A stretch of DNA of 16,151 bases from Sulfurospirillaceae bacterium (GCA_028705785.1 JAQWCT010000027.1:1-16151); one strand, 5' to 3'; shown: positions 8,101 to 13,705, counted from the first letter of the stretch. Numbers and translations: made by a program. Notes: a model not told the origin generated them from the letters alone.

Positions 8101-8276
8101 TTGGGAGATTGACCCATGTATTTGACATTGACGATGACTTGTGGAGGGGTGAGGTCTGGCAAGGCATCAAGAGGTGTATTTTTAATCGCCCAGTAGGACA
8201 TTACCGCCGTGATGGTAAGGAGTAAAAGGACGATGTATTTGTTTTTGACGCTCGCGTCTATGATGGCATTTATCAT
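5199..8276 (-). CDS. cusA: Heavy-metal RND efflux pump, CusA/CzcA family
   Basis: The 1025-residue protein is a full-length HME-RND inner-membrane pump, with an N-terminal TM helix, two large periplasmic loops and a C-terminal TM bundle. The proton-relay residues known from E. coli CusA (D405, E939, K984) have matches in D399 (GAMVDACIVMIENVHK), E926 (GIAVETAIVMIIYLEE) and K965 (MRVRPKLMTV). Methionines M611 (PLSMIETII) and M660/M662 (RIDMLMTGIRTP) fall where CusA has metal-binding methionines, favouring Cu(I)/Ag(I) over divalent ions; this is inference from memory of the family. The start at ATG 8276 shares one base with the stop of the adaptor gene (TGATG); a GTG one codon earlier is an alternative. 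It is the last gene of the operon. Two TTACATGTAA copies lie inside it, both read as Leu-His-Val. Confidence 0.93.
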   Translation of the reverse strand: MINAIIDASVKNKYIVLLLLTITAVMSYWAIKNTPLDALPDLTPPQVIVNVKYMGQSPKIIEDQIIYELSNSLLSVAKAKTVRAFTSFENAIVYIIFEDSTDMYWARDRVSEVITSVSKNIPKNATIKLGPDATGIGWVFEYALTSKTKSLEELRSIQDYLYRYALLGVSGISEVASVGGHVKNYEITLRNDALVKYDLSVEEVASAISKNNSDLGGRVILENGFEHIIQAKGFAKNLEEIASIGIQTINSIPLTLNDISDVRIVPSYRSGFAELNGEGEVVGGIVVVRHKENAYQVIQNVKEKLKSLHVSDVEVVTTYDRSDLITKAIDNLKRALFEESIVVLAVVMLFLLHFRSALVVIIVLPLTIALTFLCMKLFGLESNIMSLGGIAIAIGAMVDACIVMIENVHKKLLHEENLTPARRIEVIIASSKQVGRPIFFALILIVVSFLPIFALSGQEGALFKPLAFTKTFAMLIGAVLSITLVPILMLFFIKGGIIGEEKNPINRFFIWLYQPILKFCIRFRYFAIAIFLAQIGFGYYIFAQQKWEFMPPLNEQTFMYMPVTPFGISVDMAKEYTHKTNQIIKSFSEVESVFGKAGRAESATDPAPLSMIETIIQFKPKEQWREGVSYESLMDEMEEKLQVTGLVNSWTYPIRGRIDMLMTGIRTPVGIKLYGDNDKELEEYANKIEQILQNHPGTKTVFADKANSGYFLNINLNAQEMATYGLAKEEVLNFIDMAIGGGKVGTFFKGIERYPISLRLEESDRKDINALAELPIKTMYGFQPLKNFATLSYDVGATELKSEMGKKVNFLYITLKEGYSSKTYKEEGNKLLSDLQLPIGFYIDWAGESEYLESAMERLTYIMPLTLLLTFVLIYLGLGSMRNAVIIFLTLPFAAVGGILYVNYLGFHLSIAVVVGFLALIGIAVETAIVMIIYLEEALLHVKVRNKENIKNAIFEGAVMRVRPKLMTVFAILGGLLPIMYLNGVGSEVMQRIAAPMIGGVVSSAVLTLLIIPVIYYMVQKKEEE
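5450..5459. repeat. TTACATGTAA palindrome, copy 6 (inside the RND pump gene)
   Basis: On the coding strand it is read TTA-CAT-GTA-AAG, Leu-His-Val-Lys, in the cytoplasmic loop between E926 and K965 of the pump, a segment of low constraint. Confidence 0.95.
7346..7355. repeat. TTACATGTAA palindrome, copy 7 (inside the RND pump gene)
   Basis: On the coding strand it is read TTA-CAT-GTA-AGT, Leu-His-Val-Ser, in the first periplasmic loop of the pump just before the DVEVVTTYDRSDL segment. Confidence 0.95.
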
Positions 8277-9262
8277 CACATTTTACCGTTGTTTTGGGAG
8301 TCGCTATCGAACATAAAGAGGGCGTTGTTGACGACTTTGTCGCCTTCTTTGAGGCCACTGATGATTTCAAAGGTGTCATTATTGAGGCGTTTGGCTTCGA
8401 TGATTTTTGGCTCAAATTCACCTTCAAACTCGCCTTTGACAAAGACACTTGTTTGATTGCCTTTGGTTAAAACCGCACTTTTTGGGAGGGTCAAGTACTC
8501 TTTTTTGGCTGTACCAAAACGAATTTTACTAAACGCATCAACAAAGAGTTCAAGGTCTTTGTTCTCGACAATGAGGCGGACTTTGACACTTTTGGTTTCT
8601 GGGTCAACTTTTGGGTAAATAAAATCAATTTTGGCTTTATAGATTTTATCCGTGATATCAAAAGAGACATCAGCATTTTTAGCATTTTTGACAAAGGCCA
8701 AATCTTTTTCATAGACATTGGCGATAACCCACAGCGTTGAAAAATCAGTAATTTCGTAAAGCTTCATGCCTTTGGGAACATATGCGCCTGCATTTGCCAT
8801 TTTTTGCGATACAAAGCCACTATAAGGGGAGTTGATGATGATTTTTTCTGAGGCTTGTTTGTCGGTTAAGACTTTGTTGATAAGTTTTTCATCGATGCCT
8901 AAAAGTTTGATTTTTTGCACGATACTGTCTATCATGCCTTGATTTTTGATTTTTTGAGCACCTAAAAGTTCGAGTTGTCCTGTATAAATCTCAGGAGAAT
9001 AGACTTTTAAAAGGGGGTCGCCTTTTTTGACCATGGCGTAGTTTTTATTGACGAAAAGCTCTTCTATAAAGACATCGTAACGAAGCACGAGTTCTTTGAT
9101 ATTTTCTTCATTAATCGCTGTTTTGCCGTAAAAATCTTTAAAATTTCCCTCATTCACTTTTTTAACTTCGATGGTTTGAACATTGAAAAGTTGTTTAGCA
9201 CTAATGGGTGCAGAAAATGCAAATGATGTTAAGATGAGGACACAAAAGGTTATTTTTTTCAT
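8276..9262 (-). CDS. cusB: RND efflux periplasmic adaptor, CusB-like membrane fusion protein
   Basis: The 328-residue protein has a signal peptide (MKKITFCVLILTSFAFSA) and the layout of a membrane fusion protein. A lipoyl/barrel-type half motif VKKGDPLLKVYSPEIYTGQLELL is followed by a helical hairpin of about 45 residues, the return half NSPYSGFVSQKMANAGAYVPKGMKLYEI, a beta-barrel domain (FSTLWVIANVYEKDL) and a membrane-proximal domain ending in GLKEGDKVV. The KVYSPEIYTGQLE stretch is typical of Cus/Czc adaptors. It joins the pump to the outer-membrane channel. At 328 residues it is shorter than E. coli CusB, and I see no obvious N-terminal methionine metal site. Start and stop overlap both neighbours (ATGA with the channel gene, TGATG with the pump). 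Confidence 0.9.
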   Translation of the reverse strand: MKKITFCVLILTSFAFSAPISAKQLFNVQTIEVKKVNEGNFKDFYGKTAINEENIKELVLRYDVFIEELFVNKNYAMVKKGDPLLKVYSPEIYTGQLELLGAQKIKNQGMIDSIVQKIKLLGIDEKLINKVLTDKQASEKIIINSPYSGFVSQKMANAGAYVPKGMKLYEITDFSTLWVIANVYEKDLAFVKNAKNADVSFDITDKIYKAKIDFIYPKVDPETKSVKVRLIVENKDLELFVDAFSKIRFGTAKKEYLTLPKSAVLTKGNQTSVFVKGEFEGEFEPKIIEAKRLNNDTFEIISGLKEGDKVVNNALFMFDSDSQNNGKM

Positions 9263-10446
9263 AGTTCTACTCCTAAAAGGTAGTTGATTTTGGCAAGGGA
9301 TTCTTGGTATTGGTAGTGGAGGGCGCTGAGTTTTATCTCTGTTTCAACGGTTTGCATGAGGTTATTTAAAAGACTCAAAAGGACATCATTTTGCCCAAAT
9401 GCGGTTGTACTGAGATTATCATAGATTTTTTGATTTTCATTCAAAATTTCTTTCGTGAGGATGATTTTATCCATCAAAAGCTCTTTGTTTAGAAGTTCGT
9501 CTTGAAGCTCAAAAGAGAGTTGGTTGGAAAGCGCACTGGCACTTTGTTCTGAGGCATTTTTCATCAACGAGGCTTTTTGGATAGAGATATTTTCTCTGCC
9601 GTAAATTGGAAGAGGCATCTCAAAAGATAAAAAACCATAATTATCTCTACCTTGTCTTCTTTTAAATCCAACACTCACCGTAATATCAGGTATTTTAGAG
9701 GCTTGTTCTAAATGCAGGTTGTCTAATTCTCGCTTGGTGATGGTATTTTGGATTTGCAGTTTTGGGTTATTTTGTAGCATAAAAGCTAGGGCATCCCCTT
9801 CAAATACTTTTTGCTTTGGTGCTTGTTGGATGAGCGATTCACTCGGCGTTTCATTGATGATACTTTGTATTTTATACAAAAGCACCGCTTTTTCTTTGAG
9901 TAATGTTTTCTTCTCGATGGAGAGGTTTTTTTGCAAAACAGAATTGTTCAAAGTATCGACATAGTGCGGTGAAGTGTAGTTGTAAGCGATGTGTGCTTCT
10001 TTCAAATCATGTAAGATTTTCTCATATTTTGCGATGATGTTTAAGTCATTTTCAATGCGGATAAAAGCATATTGTAAAGCGATGATGTCTTTACTAAGGG
10101 AAAGCTTTTTATCTTTGAGTTCGAGTGTTTTAATGGCAAGATTTTGCAATGCTATGGACTCTTTGATGTCGAGTTTTGAAGCGGTGTAGATTTTTTGTGA
10201 TAGGGCGATAGATTCATTTTGCATTTCTTGATTTCTTGTTAGAGGCTCATTGAAGAAAATGTCATCGACACCTAAGGCGAGCATAGGATTGTCCCACGAT
10301 TTGCTCAAATCAACTTCTTCTTTGAATGCATGTTGTTCTGCTTGCATCGCCTTGATTTCATAATTTTGGCTTAGTGTTCGCTCAACCAAAGGAGATGCAC
10401 CAAAAGCGTAGCCCGTGAGGGCTACGACAAAGATAAACGATTTCAT
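9259..10446 (-). CDS. TolC-family outer-membrane efflux channel
   Basis: The product has 395 residues from ATG 10446. MKSFIFVVALTGYAFGA is a signal peptide, and the rest is long amphipathic helix with two related halves, including NNPKLQIQNTITKRELDNL and the strand ITVSVGFKRR followed by FLSFEMPLPIYGR. The latter is the characteristic membrane-strand motif of outer-membrane efflux proteins (OEP family). It should trimerise to form the exit duct for the adaptor and pump encoded downstream. I reject the longer in-frame start at 10500 because it overlaps the upstream gene and puts non-signal sequence before the signal peptide. The ATG is 1 nt after the upstream stop (TAATATG) without a clear ribosome site, which implies translational coupling. 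The downstream adaptor start overlaps by 4 nt. Confidence 0.9.
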   Translation of the reverse strand: MKSFIFVVALTGYAFGASPLVERTLSQNYEIKAMQAEQHAFKEEVDLSKSWDNPMLALGVDDIFFNEPLTRNQEMQNESIALSQKIYTASKLDIKESIALQNLAIKTLELKDKKLSLSKDIIALQYAFIRIENDLNIIAKYEKILHDLKEAHIAYNYTSPHYVDTLNNSVLQKNLSIEKKTLLKEKAVLLYKIQSIINETPSESLIQQAPKQKVFEGDALAFMLQNNPKLQIQNTITKRELDNLHLEQASKIPDITVSVGFKRRQGRDNYGFLSFEMPLPIYGRENISIQKASLMKNASEQSASALSNQLSFELQDELLNKELLMDKIILTKEILNENQKIYDNLSTTAFGQNDVLLSLLNNLMQTVETEIKLSALHYQYQESLAKINYLLGVEL

Positions 10447-10447
10447 A

Positions 10448-10831
10448 TTAGAGGTTAACACTTGATTTGAGGCGTTGTTTCGCGCCATCTTTGGTTTCAA
10501 CGACGATACTAATCTGCCAAGTACCTCTCATAGTAAAGGCAACATCAGCCATGTAAGCATTGCCAACGAAAAGCGCCTCAGCTTTCTCTTCCATCGCGTG
10601 CATACCCGTCATCGCAGGCATTGAAGCCACGATACTGACTTTAGCATCTTTAACTTCTTTCGCACCATCCATAACTTTGATAGAGATTTTATTCATCCCA
10701 ACCGTGAGTCCTTTGGGGTTACTAAACTCTACTTCCAAATTGCCAGCATTTCCTTTTTTAAGCAAAGCCTCCGCATACACACTGCTCAAGCCCAAAGCCA
10801 AAGCCAACAAAACACCTAAAATCTTCTTCAT
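10448..10831 (-). CDS. FixH/YtkA-like Met-rich periplasmic protein heading the efflux operon
   Basis: The 127-residue protein has a clear signal peptide (MKKILGVLLALALGLSSVYA, cleavage after residue 20) and an all-beta domain of about 100 residues resembling FixH/YtkA-like domains (GLTVGMNKISIKVMDGAKEV, then TWQISIVVETKDG near the end). Its loop SMPAMTGMHAM (M71, M74, M77, H78, M80), together with M94, M101 and W105, is rich in soft-metal ligands. It is the first gene of the metal efflux operon, so an attractive reading is a periplasmic Cu(I)/Ag(I) carrier that hands metal to the adaptor, as CusF does in E. coli; this is inference, and there is no CusF homology visible. The ribosome site AAGGAG is strong and well spaced. 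The next gene starts 1 nt after its stop. Confidence 0.82.
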   Translation of the reverse strand: MKKILGVLLALALGLSSVYAEALLKKGNAGNLEVEFSNPKGLTVGMNKISIKVMDGAKEVKDAKVSIVASMPAMTGMHAMEEKAEALFVGNAYMADVAFTMRGTWQISIVVETKDGAKQRLKSSVNL

Positions 10832-10856
10832 GATTACTCCTTGTAAATATACGAGA

Positions 10857-10862
10857 AGTATA
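10857..10862 (-). promoter_or_regulatory. -10 element (TATACT) for the metal efflux operon
   Basis: On the minus strand TATACT at 10862-10857 lies about 26 nt before the ATG at 10831 of the first operon gene. No -35 consensus is visible, and no metal-sensing regulator gene is adjacent in this window. Confidence 0.5.
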
Positions 10863-10924
10863 AAGTTTTGGTGTGTAAGATTTGTGGAGTGGATGGGAGG
10901 TGTTATGTTTTTGGGTTGAATGCT

Positions 10925-10934
10925 TTACATGTAA
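10925..10934. repeat. TTACATGTAA palindrome, copy 8 (upstream of the efflux operon)
   Basis: It lies about 60 nt upstream of the efflux operon's -10 box, in the gap between this operon and the divergent toxin-antitoxin module. Confidence 0.95.
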
Positions 10935-10950
10935 GGAAATGTAGAGATAA

Positions 10951-11022
10951 AAGTTAAAAGTTTAGCCATTTTCTTCTTTTATTTTTACTATTTTACCCTT
11001 GCGTAGCAAAATAATAAAATAA
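10951..11022. repeat. Left imperfect direct repeat bracketing the toxin-antitoxin module
   Basis: AAGTTAAAAGTTTAGC at 10951-10966 matches 12769-12784 at 14 of 16 positions. CCCTT at 10996 and AAAATAATAAAATAA at 11008-11022 match CCCTT at 12790 and AAAATGATAAAATAA at 12803-12817 (14 of 15). The left copy carries about 24 extra nt between the two blocks. The region is AT-rich, which weakens the statistics. Confidence 0.45.
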
Positions 11023-11050
11023 ATTTATAAGAAAAAATACTCTATTTTGT

Positions 11051-11056
11051 TATACT
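11051..11056 (+). promoter_or_regulatory. -10 element (TATACT) for the toxin-antitoxin module
   Basis: TATACT at 11051-11056 is followed by the ATG at 11092, giving a leader of about 30 nt. A 10-bp palindrome ATAAATTTAT (11019-11028) lies where a -35 would be and could be an autoregulatory operator, but AT-rich palindromes are common by chance. Confidence 0.5.
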
Positions 11057-11091
11057 TGAAGATAAAATTATAAAAGGATAAAGAGAAAATT

Positions 11092-12249
11092 ATGAGTGAA
11101 GCTTTAATAGCACCTACTATACTTGTTTGGGCAAGGCAAAGAGCAAATGTGTCTCTTGAATCTTTAGCCAAAACATTAAAAATTAAAGCTGAAAAAATAC
11201 AAGCGTGGGAGCAAGGTGCTTTAAAACCTACTTTTTTACAAGCCCAAAAACTTGCTAAAATATTTCAAATTCCTTTTGGATATTTATTTTTACAAACTCC
11301 ACCAAAAGAAGAATTAGCTATCCCAGATTTAAGGACTTTTAATAATGAAACCGTATCTGAGTTTAGTCCAGAATTTAAAGCACTACTTCATAATATAACA
11401 CTCAAACAAAAATGGTATAAAGACTATATTTTAGAAAATGATAAAGAACCAAAGTCTTATTTACAAAAATTTACAATCAATGACTCTAAAGAATTTATTA
11501 TTAAAGATATTTTTCAAACCCTTAATTTAGATCACTATATTGCAAGGTCTTTGCCAAAAAGAAATTTTCTAAATCATCTTATAGAGGAAATTGAAAAACT
11601 TGATATTTTAGTTATGAAAAGTGGTATTGTTGGCAGCAATACTCACAAAAGTTTAAATATTAACGAATTTAGAGGGTTTGCCATTTATGACAAATATGCT
11701 CCTCTTCTTTTTATTAATACCAATGATTCTTTGGCTGGTCAAATCTTTACTTTACTCCATGAATTAGTTCATTTATGGATAGGTGAAAGTGGTATTTCTT
11801 TACTTGATTTTCAACACATTGATAATCGTATAGAGTTATTCTGTAATGAAATTACAGCTAATCTTCTGGTACCTCAAGCACTATTGACAAAATTGTGGGA
11901 TCCTAATATTGAGTTAGAAGAACACTATAGTCATTTAGCAAAGGTTTTTTCTGTGAGCACCCAAGTTATTCTTAACAGATTATATACACTTAAATATATT
12001 AACTTCGACGCTTATAAATTTTATTTGGAAATTGAAAAAGAAAATTTTTTAACAGCTCAAGCATATATTAAAAAATCCACAGGTGGAAATTTTTATACAA
12101 CACTTAGAAGTAAAAATGGTACAAATTTTTCTTACGCATTGATTATTTCTACCTTAGAAGGAAAGACACTTTATAAAGAAGCAGCAACTCTTTTAAATAC
12201 AAGTGCTGCAAGTATTAACAAATTTGCTAAAGAATTAGGTGTTATATAA
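11092..12249 (+). CDS. XRE HTH plus ImmA/IrrE metallopeptidase, probable antitoxin/regulator
   Basis: The 385-residue protein has two recognisable domains. Residues about 20-66 form a Cro/C1-type helix-turn-helix (SLESLAKTLKIKAEKIQAWE, then AQKLAKIFQIPFGYLF). Residues about 165-300 form an ImmA/IrrE-type zinc peptidase with the motif HELVH at 223-227 and the third ligand probably E253 in CNEITANLLVP. The C-terminal 80 residues are an extension of no known function. Proteins of this architecture accompany DUF4411 genes and are thought to act as the antitoxin or transcriptional repressor. The stop shares one base with the start of the next gene (TAATG). The gene is visibly more AT-rich than its neighbours (some lines about 20-27% GC), consistent with horizontal transfer. 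The ribosome site is weak (AAAGAGA). Confidence 0.9.
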   Translation: MSEALIAPTILVWARQRANVSLESLAKTLKIKAEKIQAWEQGALKPTFLQAQKLAKIFQIPFGYLFLQTPPKEELAIPDLRTFNNETVSEFSPEFKALLHNITLKQKWYKDYILENDKEPKSYLQKFTINDSKEFIIKDIFQTLNLDHYIARSLPKRNFLNHLIEEIEKLDILVMKSGIVGSNTHKSLNINEFRGFAIYDKYAPLLFINTNDSLAGQIFTLLHELVHLWIGESGISLLDFQHIDNRIELFCNEITANLLVPQALLTKLWDPNIELEEHYSHLAKVFSVSTQVILNRLYTLKYINFDAYKFYLEIEKENFLTAQAYIKKSTGGNFYTTLRSKNGTNFSYALIISTLEGKTLYKEAATLLNTSAASINKFAKELGVI

Positions 12250-12740
12250 TGCTCTATCTACTAGATTCAAATATTTTCATAGAAGCAAAAAATAGATATT
12301 ACGGAATGGATTTTTGCCCTGCTTTTTGGGATTTTTTAGATCGTCAAATTGAGTTGCAAACAATTATTAGTACAAAAAATGTTTTTGATGAACTTAGTTC
12401 ATGGGATGATGAGTTATCAGATTGGATCAAAGATAGAGAAGACAGTGGTTTTTTTCTGCCAATTGATGACAAAGAAACACAAGAAGAGTTCATCAAAATC
12501 TCAAATTATGTCGTTTCATCTGGCTATACTTCTGATGCTGTCTCTACATTTTTAGATGTTGCAGATCCATGGATTATAGCAAAAGCAAAAACGCTTGAAG
12601 CTATACTTATATGCCATGAAAAATCTTCTCCACAAGCTAAAAAAATCAAAATACCAAATGTCTGCGACTATTTTGGAGTTAAATACGAATCCACATTTGA
12701 AATGCTACGAAATCTGAATGCAAAGTTTATCCTCCCATAA
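12249..12740 (+). CDS. DUF4411 PIN-like protein, probable toxin ribonuclease
   Basis: The 163-residue protein begins LYLLDSNIFIEAKNRYYGMD, the signature start of the DUF4411 family, which has a PIN-like fold. Candidate metal-binding acids in PIN order are D6, E48 (in VFDELSSW) and D106 (DVADPWIIAKA), with the strand AILICHE before E124. PIN toxins are Mg-dependent ribonucleases; DUF4411 proteins are listed as candidate toxins on the basis of gene pairing rather than much biochemistry, so the RNA target is unknown. It overlaps the HTH/ImmA gene by one base, the classic coupling of a two-gene toxin-antitoxin unit. An in-frame extension is not possible across the overlap. AT-rich like its partner. 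Confidence 0.88.
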   Translation: MLYLLDSNIFIEAKNRYYGMDFCPAFWDFLDRQIELQTIISTKNVFDELSSWDDELSDWIKDREDSGFFLPIDDKETQEEFIKISNYVVSSGYTSDAVSTFLDVADPWIIAKAKTLEAILICHEKSSPQAKKIKIPNVCDYFGVKYESTFEMLRNLNAKFILP

Positions 12741-12760
12741 TTTTTTAATAAATGAGAAAA

Positions 12761-12781
12761 AAAAGTTCAAGTTAAACTTTT
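12761..12781 (+). terminator. Weak hairpin after the toxin-antitoxin module
   Basis: AAAAGTT (12761-12767) and AACTTTT (12775-12781) can pair around a 7-nt loop, 20 nt after the DUF4411 stop. The stem has a single G-C pair and no clean T-run follows, so terminator function is doubtful. Confidence 0.25.
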
Positions 12782-12817
12782 AGCTTTCTCCCTTTTGCAC
12801 TAAAAATGATAAAATAA
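12769..12817. repeat. Right imperfect direct repeat bracketing the toxin-antitoxin module
   Basis: Partner of 10951-11022, with the matching blocks at 12769-12784 and 12790-12817. The right copy contains the presumed promoter of the GNAT gene, so the left copy may be a duplicate of that promoter region. Confidence 0.45.
12807..12815 (+). promoter_or_regulatory. Extended -10 promoter (TGATAAAAT) for the GNAT gene
   Basis: TG-N-TAAAAT has the extended -10 form. Transcription would start at about 12821-12823, which coincides with the ATG at 12822 and implies a leaderless message. Confidence 0.5.
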
Positions 12818-12821
12818 CCCT

Positions 12822-13292
12822 ATGAAAATTACTATCACACCCTACTCAGACGAATATGCCACCCAAATTACGGACTTGCACCATGCTTCCGTACATGCGA
12901 TTGATGCTTCTATTTATTCATTGAAGCAACAAGAAGCGTGGGCGCATACGCCGCCAAATTATCCGTATTGGGTCAAAAGACTTGCGCTTAAAAAACCTTT
13001 TATGGCGGTGTTTGAGGGACGGATTGTTGGATTTATCGAGCTTGAGGCAGATGGGCATATCGACTGTGCGTACACTCATCCGTATTATCAAAGGTGTGGG
13101 GTTATGGCGCAACTTTATGCGTATGTGGAAACCATCGCCTATGAAAAGGCAATGAATCGTATTTATGTAGAAGCGTCTAAGCTCATAAAACCTTTTTTTG
13201 AAAAAAGAGGCTTTGTGACACTTCACTGCAATGAAATCATTAAAAATGGCTGTATGATTGTGAATTATTCGATGGAGAAAAAGTTAGGCTAA
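12822..13292 (+). CDS. GNAT-family N-acetyltransferase
   Basis: The 156-residue protein has the GNAT fold pattern: an N-terminal strand/helix (MKITITPYSDEYATQITDLHH), the strand pair PFMAVFEGRIVGFIELEADGHID, and the acetyl-CoA binding motif A in YTHPYYQRCGVMAQLYAYVE. It ends with IYVEASKLIKPFFEKRGF, the usual motif B region. The pyrophosphate loop reads Q90-R-C-G-V-M95, with methionine where glycine or alanine is normal, a mild deviation. Family members acetylate amines of small molecules or protein termini; the substrate cannot be told, although the N-terminal half is similar in style to YafP-type acetyltransferases. No Shine-Dalgarno sequence precedes the ATG, and the presumed promoter lies immediately against it. 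Convergent with the DUF1104 gene. Confidence 0.88.
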   Translation: MKITITPYSDEYATQITDLHHASVHAIDASIYSLKQQEAWAHTPPNYPYWVKRLALKKPFMAVFEGRIVGFIELEADGHIDCAYTHPYYQRCGVMAQLYAYVETIAYEKAMNRIYVEASKLIKPFFEKRGFVTLHCNEIIKNGCMIVNYSMEKKLG

Positions 13293-13306
13293 ATTTTACT
13301 TTAGCC
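13287..13306 (-). terminator. Hairpin terminator for the DUF1104 gene, overlapping the GNAT stop
   Basis: GGCTAAA (13287-13293) and TTTAGCC (13300-13306) form a perfect 7-bp stem with a 6-nt loop. On the minus strand it is followed by TAACTTTTT, so it is oriented to end the glycine-rich gene. The left arm contains the GNAT stop codon. Confidence 0.45.
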
Positions 13307-13316
13307 TTACATGTAA
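13307..13316. repeat. TTACATGTAA palindrome, copy 9 (convergent intergenic)
   Basis: It lies directly next to the hairpin in the 26-nt gap between the GNAT and DUF1104 stops. The flanks are GCC on the left and GC on the right, as in copy 10. Confidence 0.95.
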
Positions 13317-13318
13317 GC

Positions 13319-13660
13319 TTAGTTTTTGCCGCCTTTACCGCCACCTTTGCCAGATCCGCCGCCCATTCCACCACCTGAGCCTGCTCCCGCACCGGCACCA
13401 GCTCCTGCACCTGAACCAGCTCCCAAACCTGCGCCCATATTTCCTGTTTGAGGGTTTGAGGTGCGTGCTTGTGTAAAGGTTTGTCGCTCTTCTGCGGTCA
13501 TTGTTTGCATTTTCTCTTGCATTGCCGCTTGGAAAGCTGGTCTATCTTCTGCTGAGACAGTGCTACGCATCGCTGCAAGTTCTGTAGCTGTCATTGCTGA
13601 ATAATCCGTAGCAAATGCTAAAACTCCTAAGGTTGCTAACATTATGATTGTCTTTTTCAT
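13319..13660 (-). CDS. DUF1104-type secreted protein with glycine-rich tail
   Basis: The 113-residue protein has a signal peptide (MKKTIIMLATLGVLAFA, cleavage near residue 17) and then a short domain at about 18-65 beginning DYSAMTATELAAMRSTV and including DRPAFQAAMQEKM. This resembles the DUF1104 family found in Campylobacter and Helicobacter relatives. Residues 73-113 are almost entirely Gly, Ala and Ser, ending in a Lys-Gly rich stretch (GGGSGKGGGKGGKN). The function is unknown; periplasmic or surface location is inferred from the signal peptide. AAGGAG is well placed before the ATG. It is probably transcribed alone from TATACT at 13694-13689. Confidence 0.82.
   Translation of the reverse strand: MKKTIIMLATLGVLAFATDYSAMTATELAAMRSTVSAEDRPAFQAAMQEKMQTMTAEERQTFTQARTSNPQTGNMGAGLGAGSGAGAGAGAGAGSGGGMGGGSGKGGGKGGKN
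13322..13435 (-). repeat. Low-complexity Gly/Ala/Ser codon tract
   Basis: Codons 76-113 of the DUF1104 gene are a GGN/GCN-rich tract, much higher in GC than its surroundings and made of short imperfect repeats (GAGAGAGAG). Such tracts can gain or lose units, so length may vary between strains. Confidence 0.7.
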
Positions 13661-13688
13661 CTTAACTCCTTTTGGTTTATATAGAAAA

Positions 13689-13694
13689 AGTATA
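13689..13694 (-). promoter_or_regulatory. -10 element (TATACT) for the DUF1104 gene
   Basis: TATACT on the minus strand at 13694-13689 lies 28 nt before the ATG. No -35 consensus is present; an inverted repeat occupies that position instead. Confidence 0.5.
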
Positions 13695-13705
13695 AGCTTC
13701 CAGTC

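Noticed and set aside
6982..8448. Open frames on the plus strand and in other minus frames across the RND pump and adaptor genes.
   Set aside because: They lie within well-supported coding sequence, are low in recognisable motifs and lack ribosome sites; they are shadows of the real genes.
10447..10500. Longer start for the TolC-like protein at 10500.
   Set aside because: It would place 18 unrelated residues before a clear signal peptide and overlap the upstream gene by more than 50 nt.
10548..10562. Near copy of the palindrome (CATGTAAGC) in the FixH-like gene.
   Set aside because: It lacks the left half of the motif, so it was not counted among the ten perfect copies.
10832..11091. Possible small RNA or short gene in the 260-nt gap between the efflux operon and the toxin-antitoxin module.
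   Set aside because: The gap is explained by two divergent promoters, a palindrome copy and the left direct repeat; no structured RNA or open frame with a ribosome site was seen.
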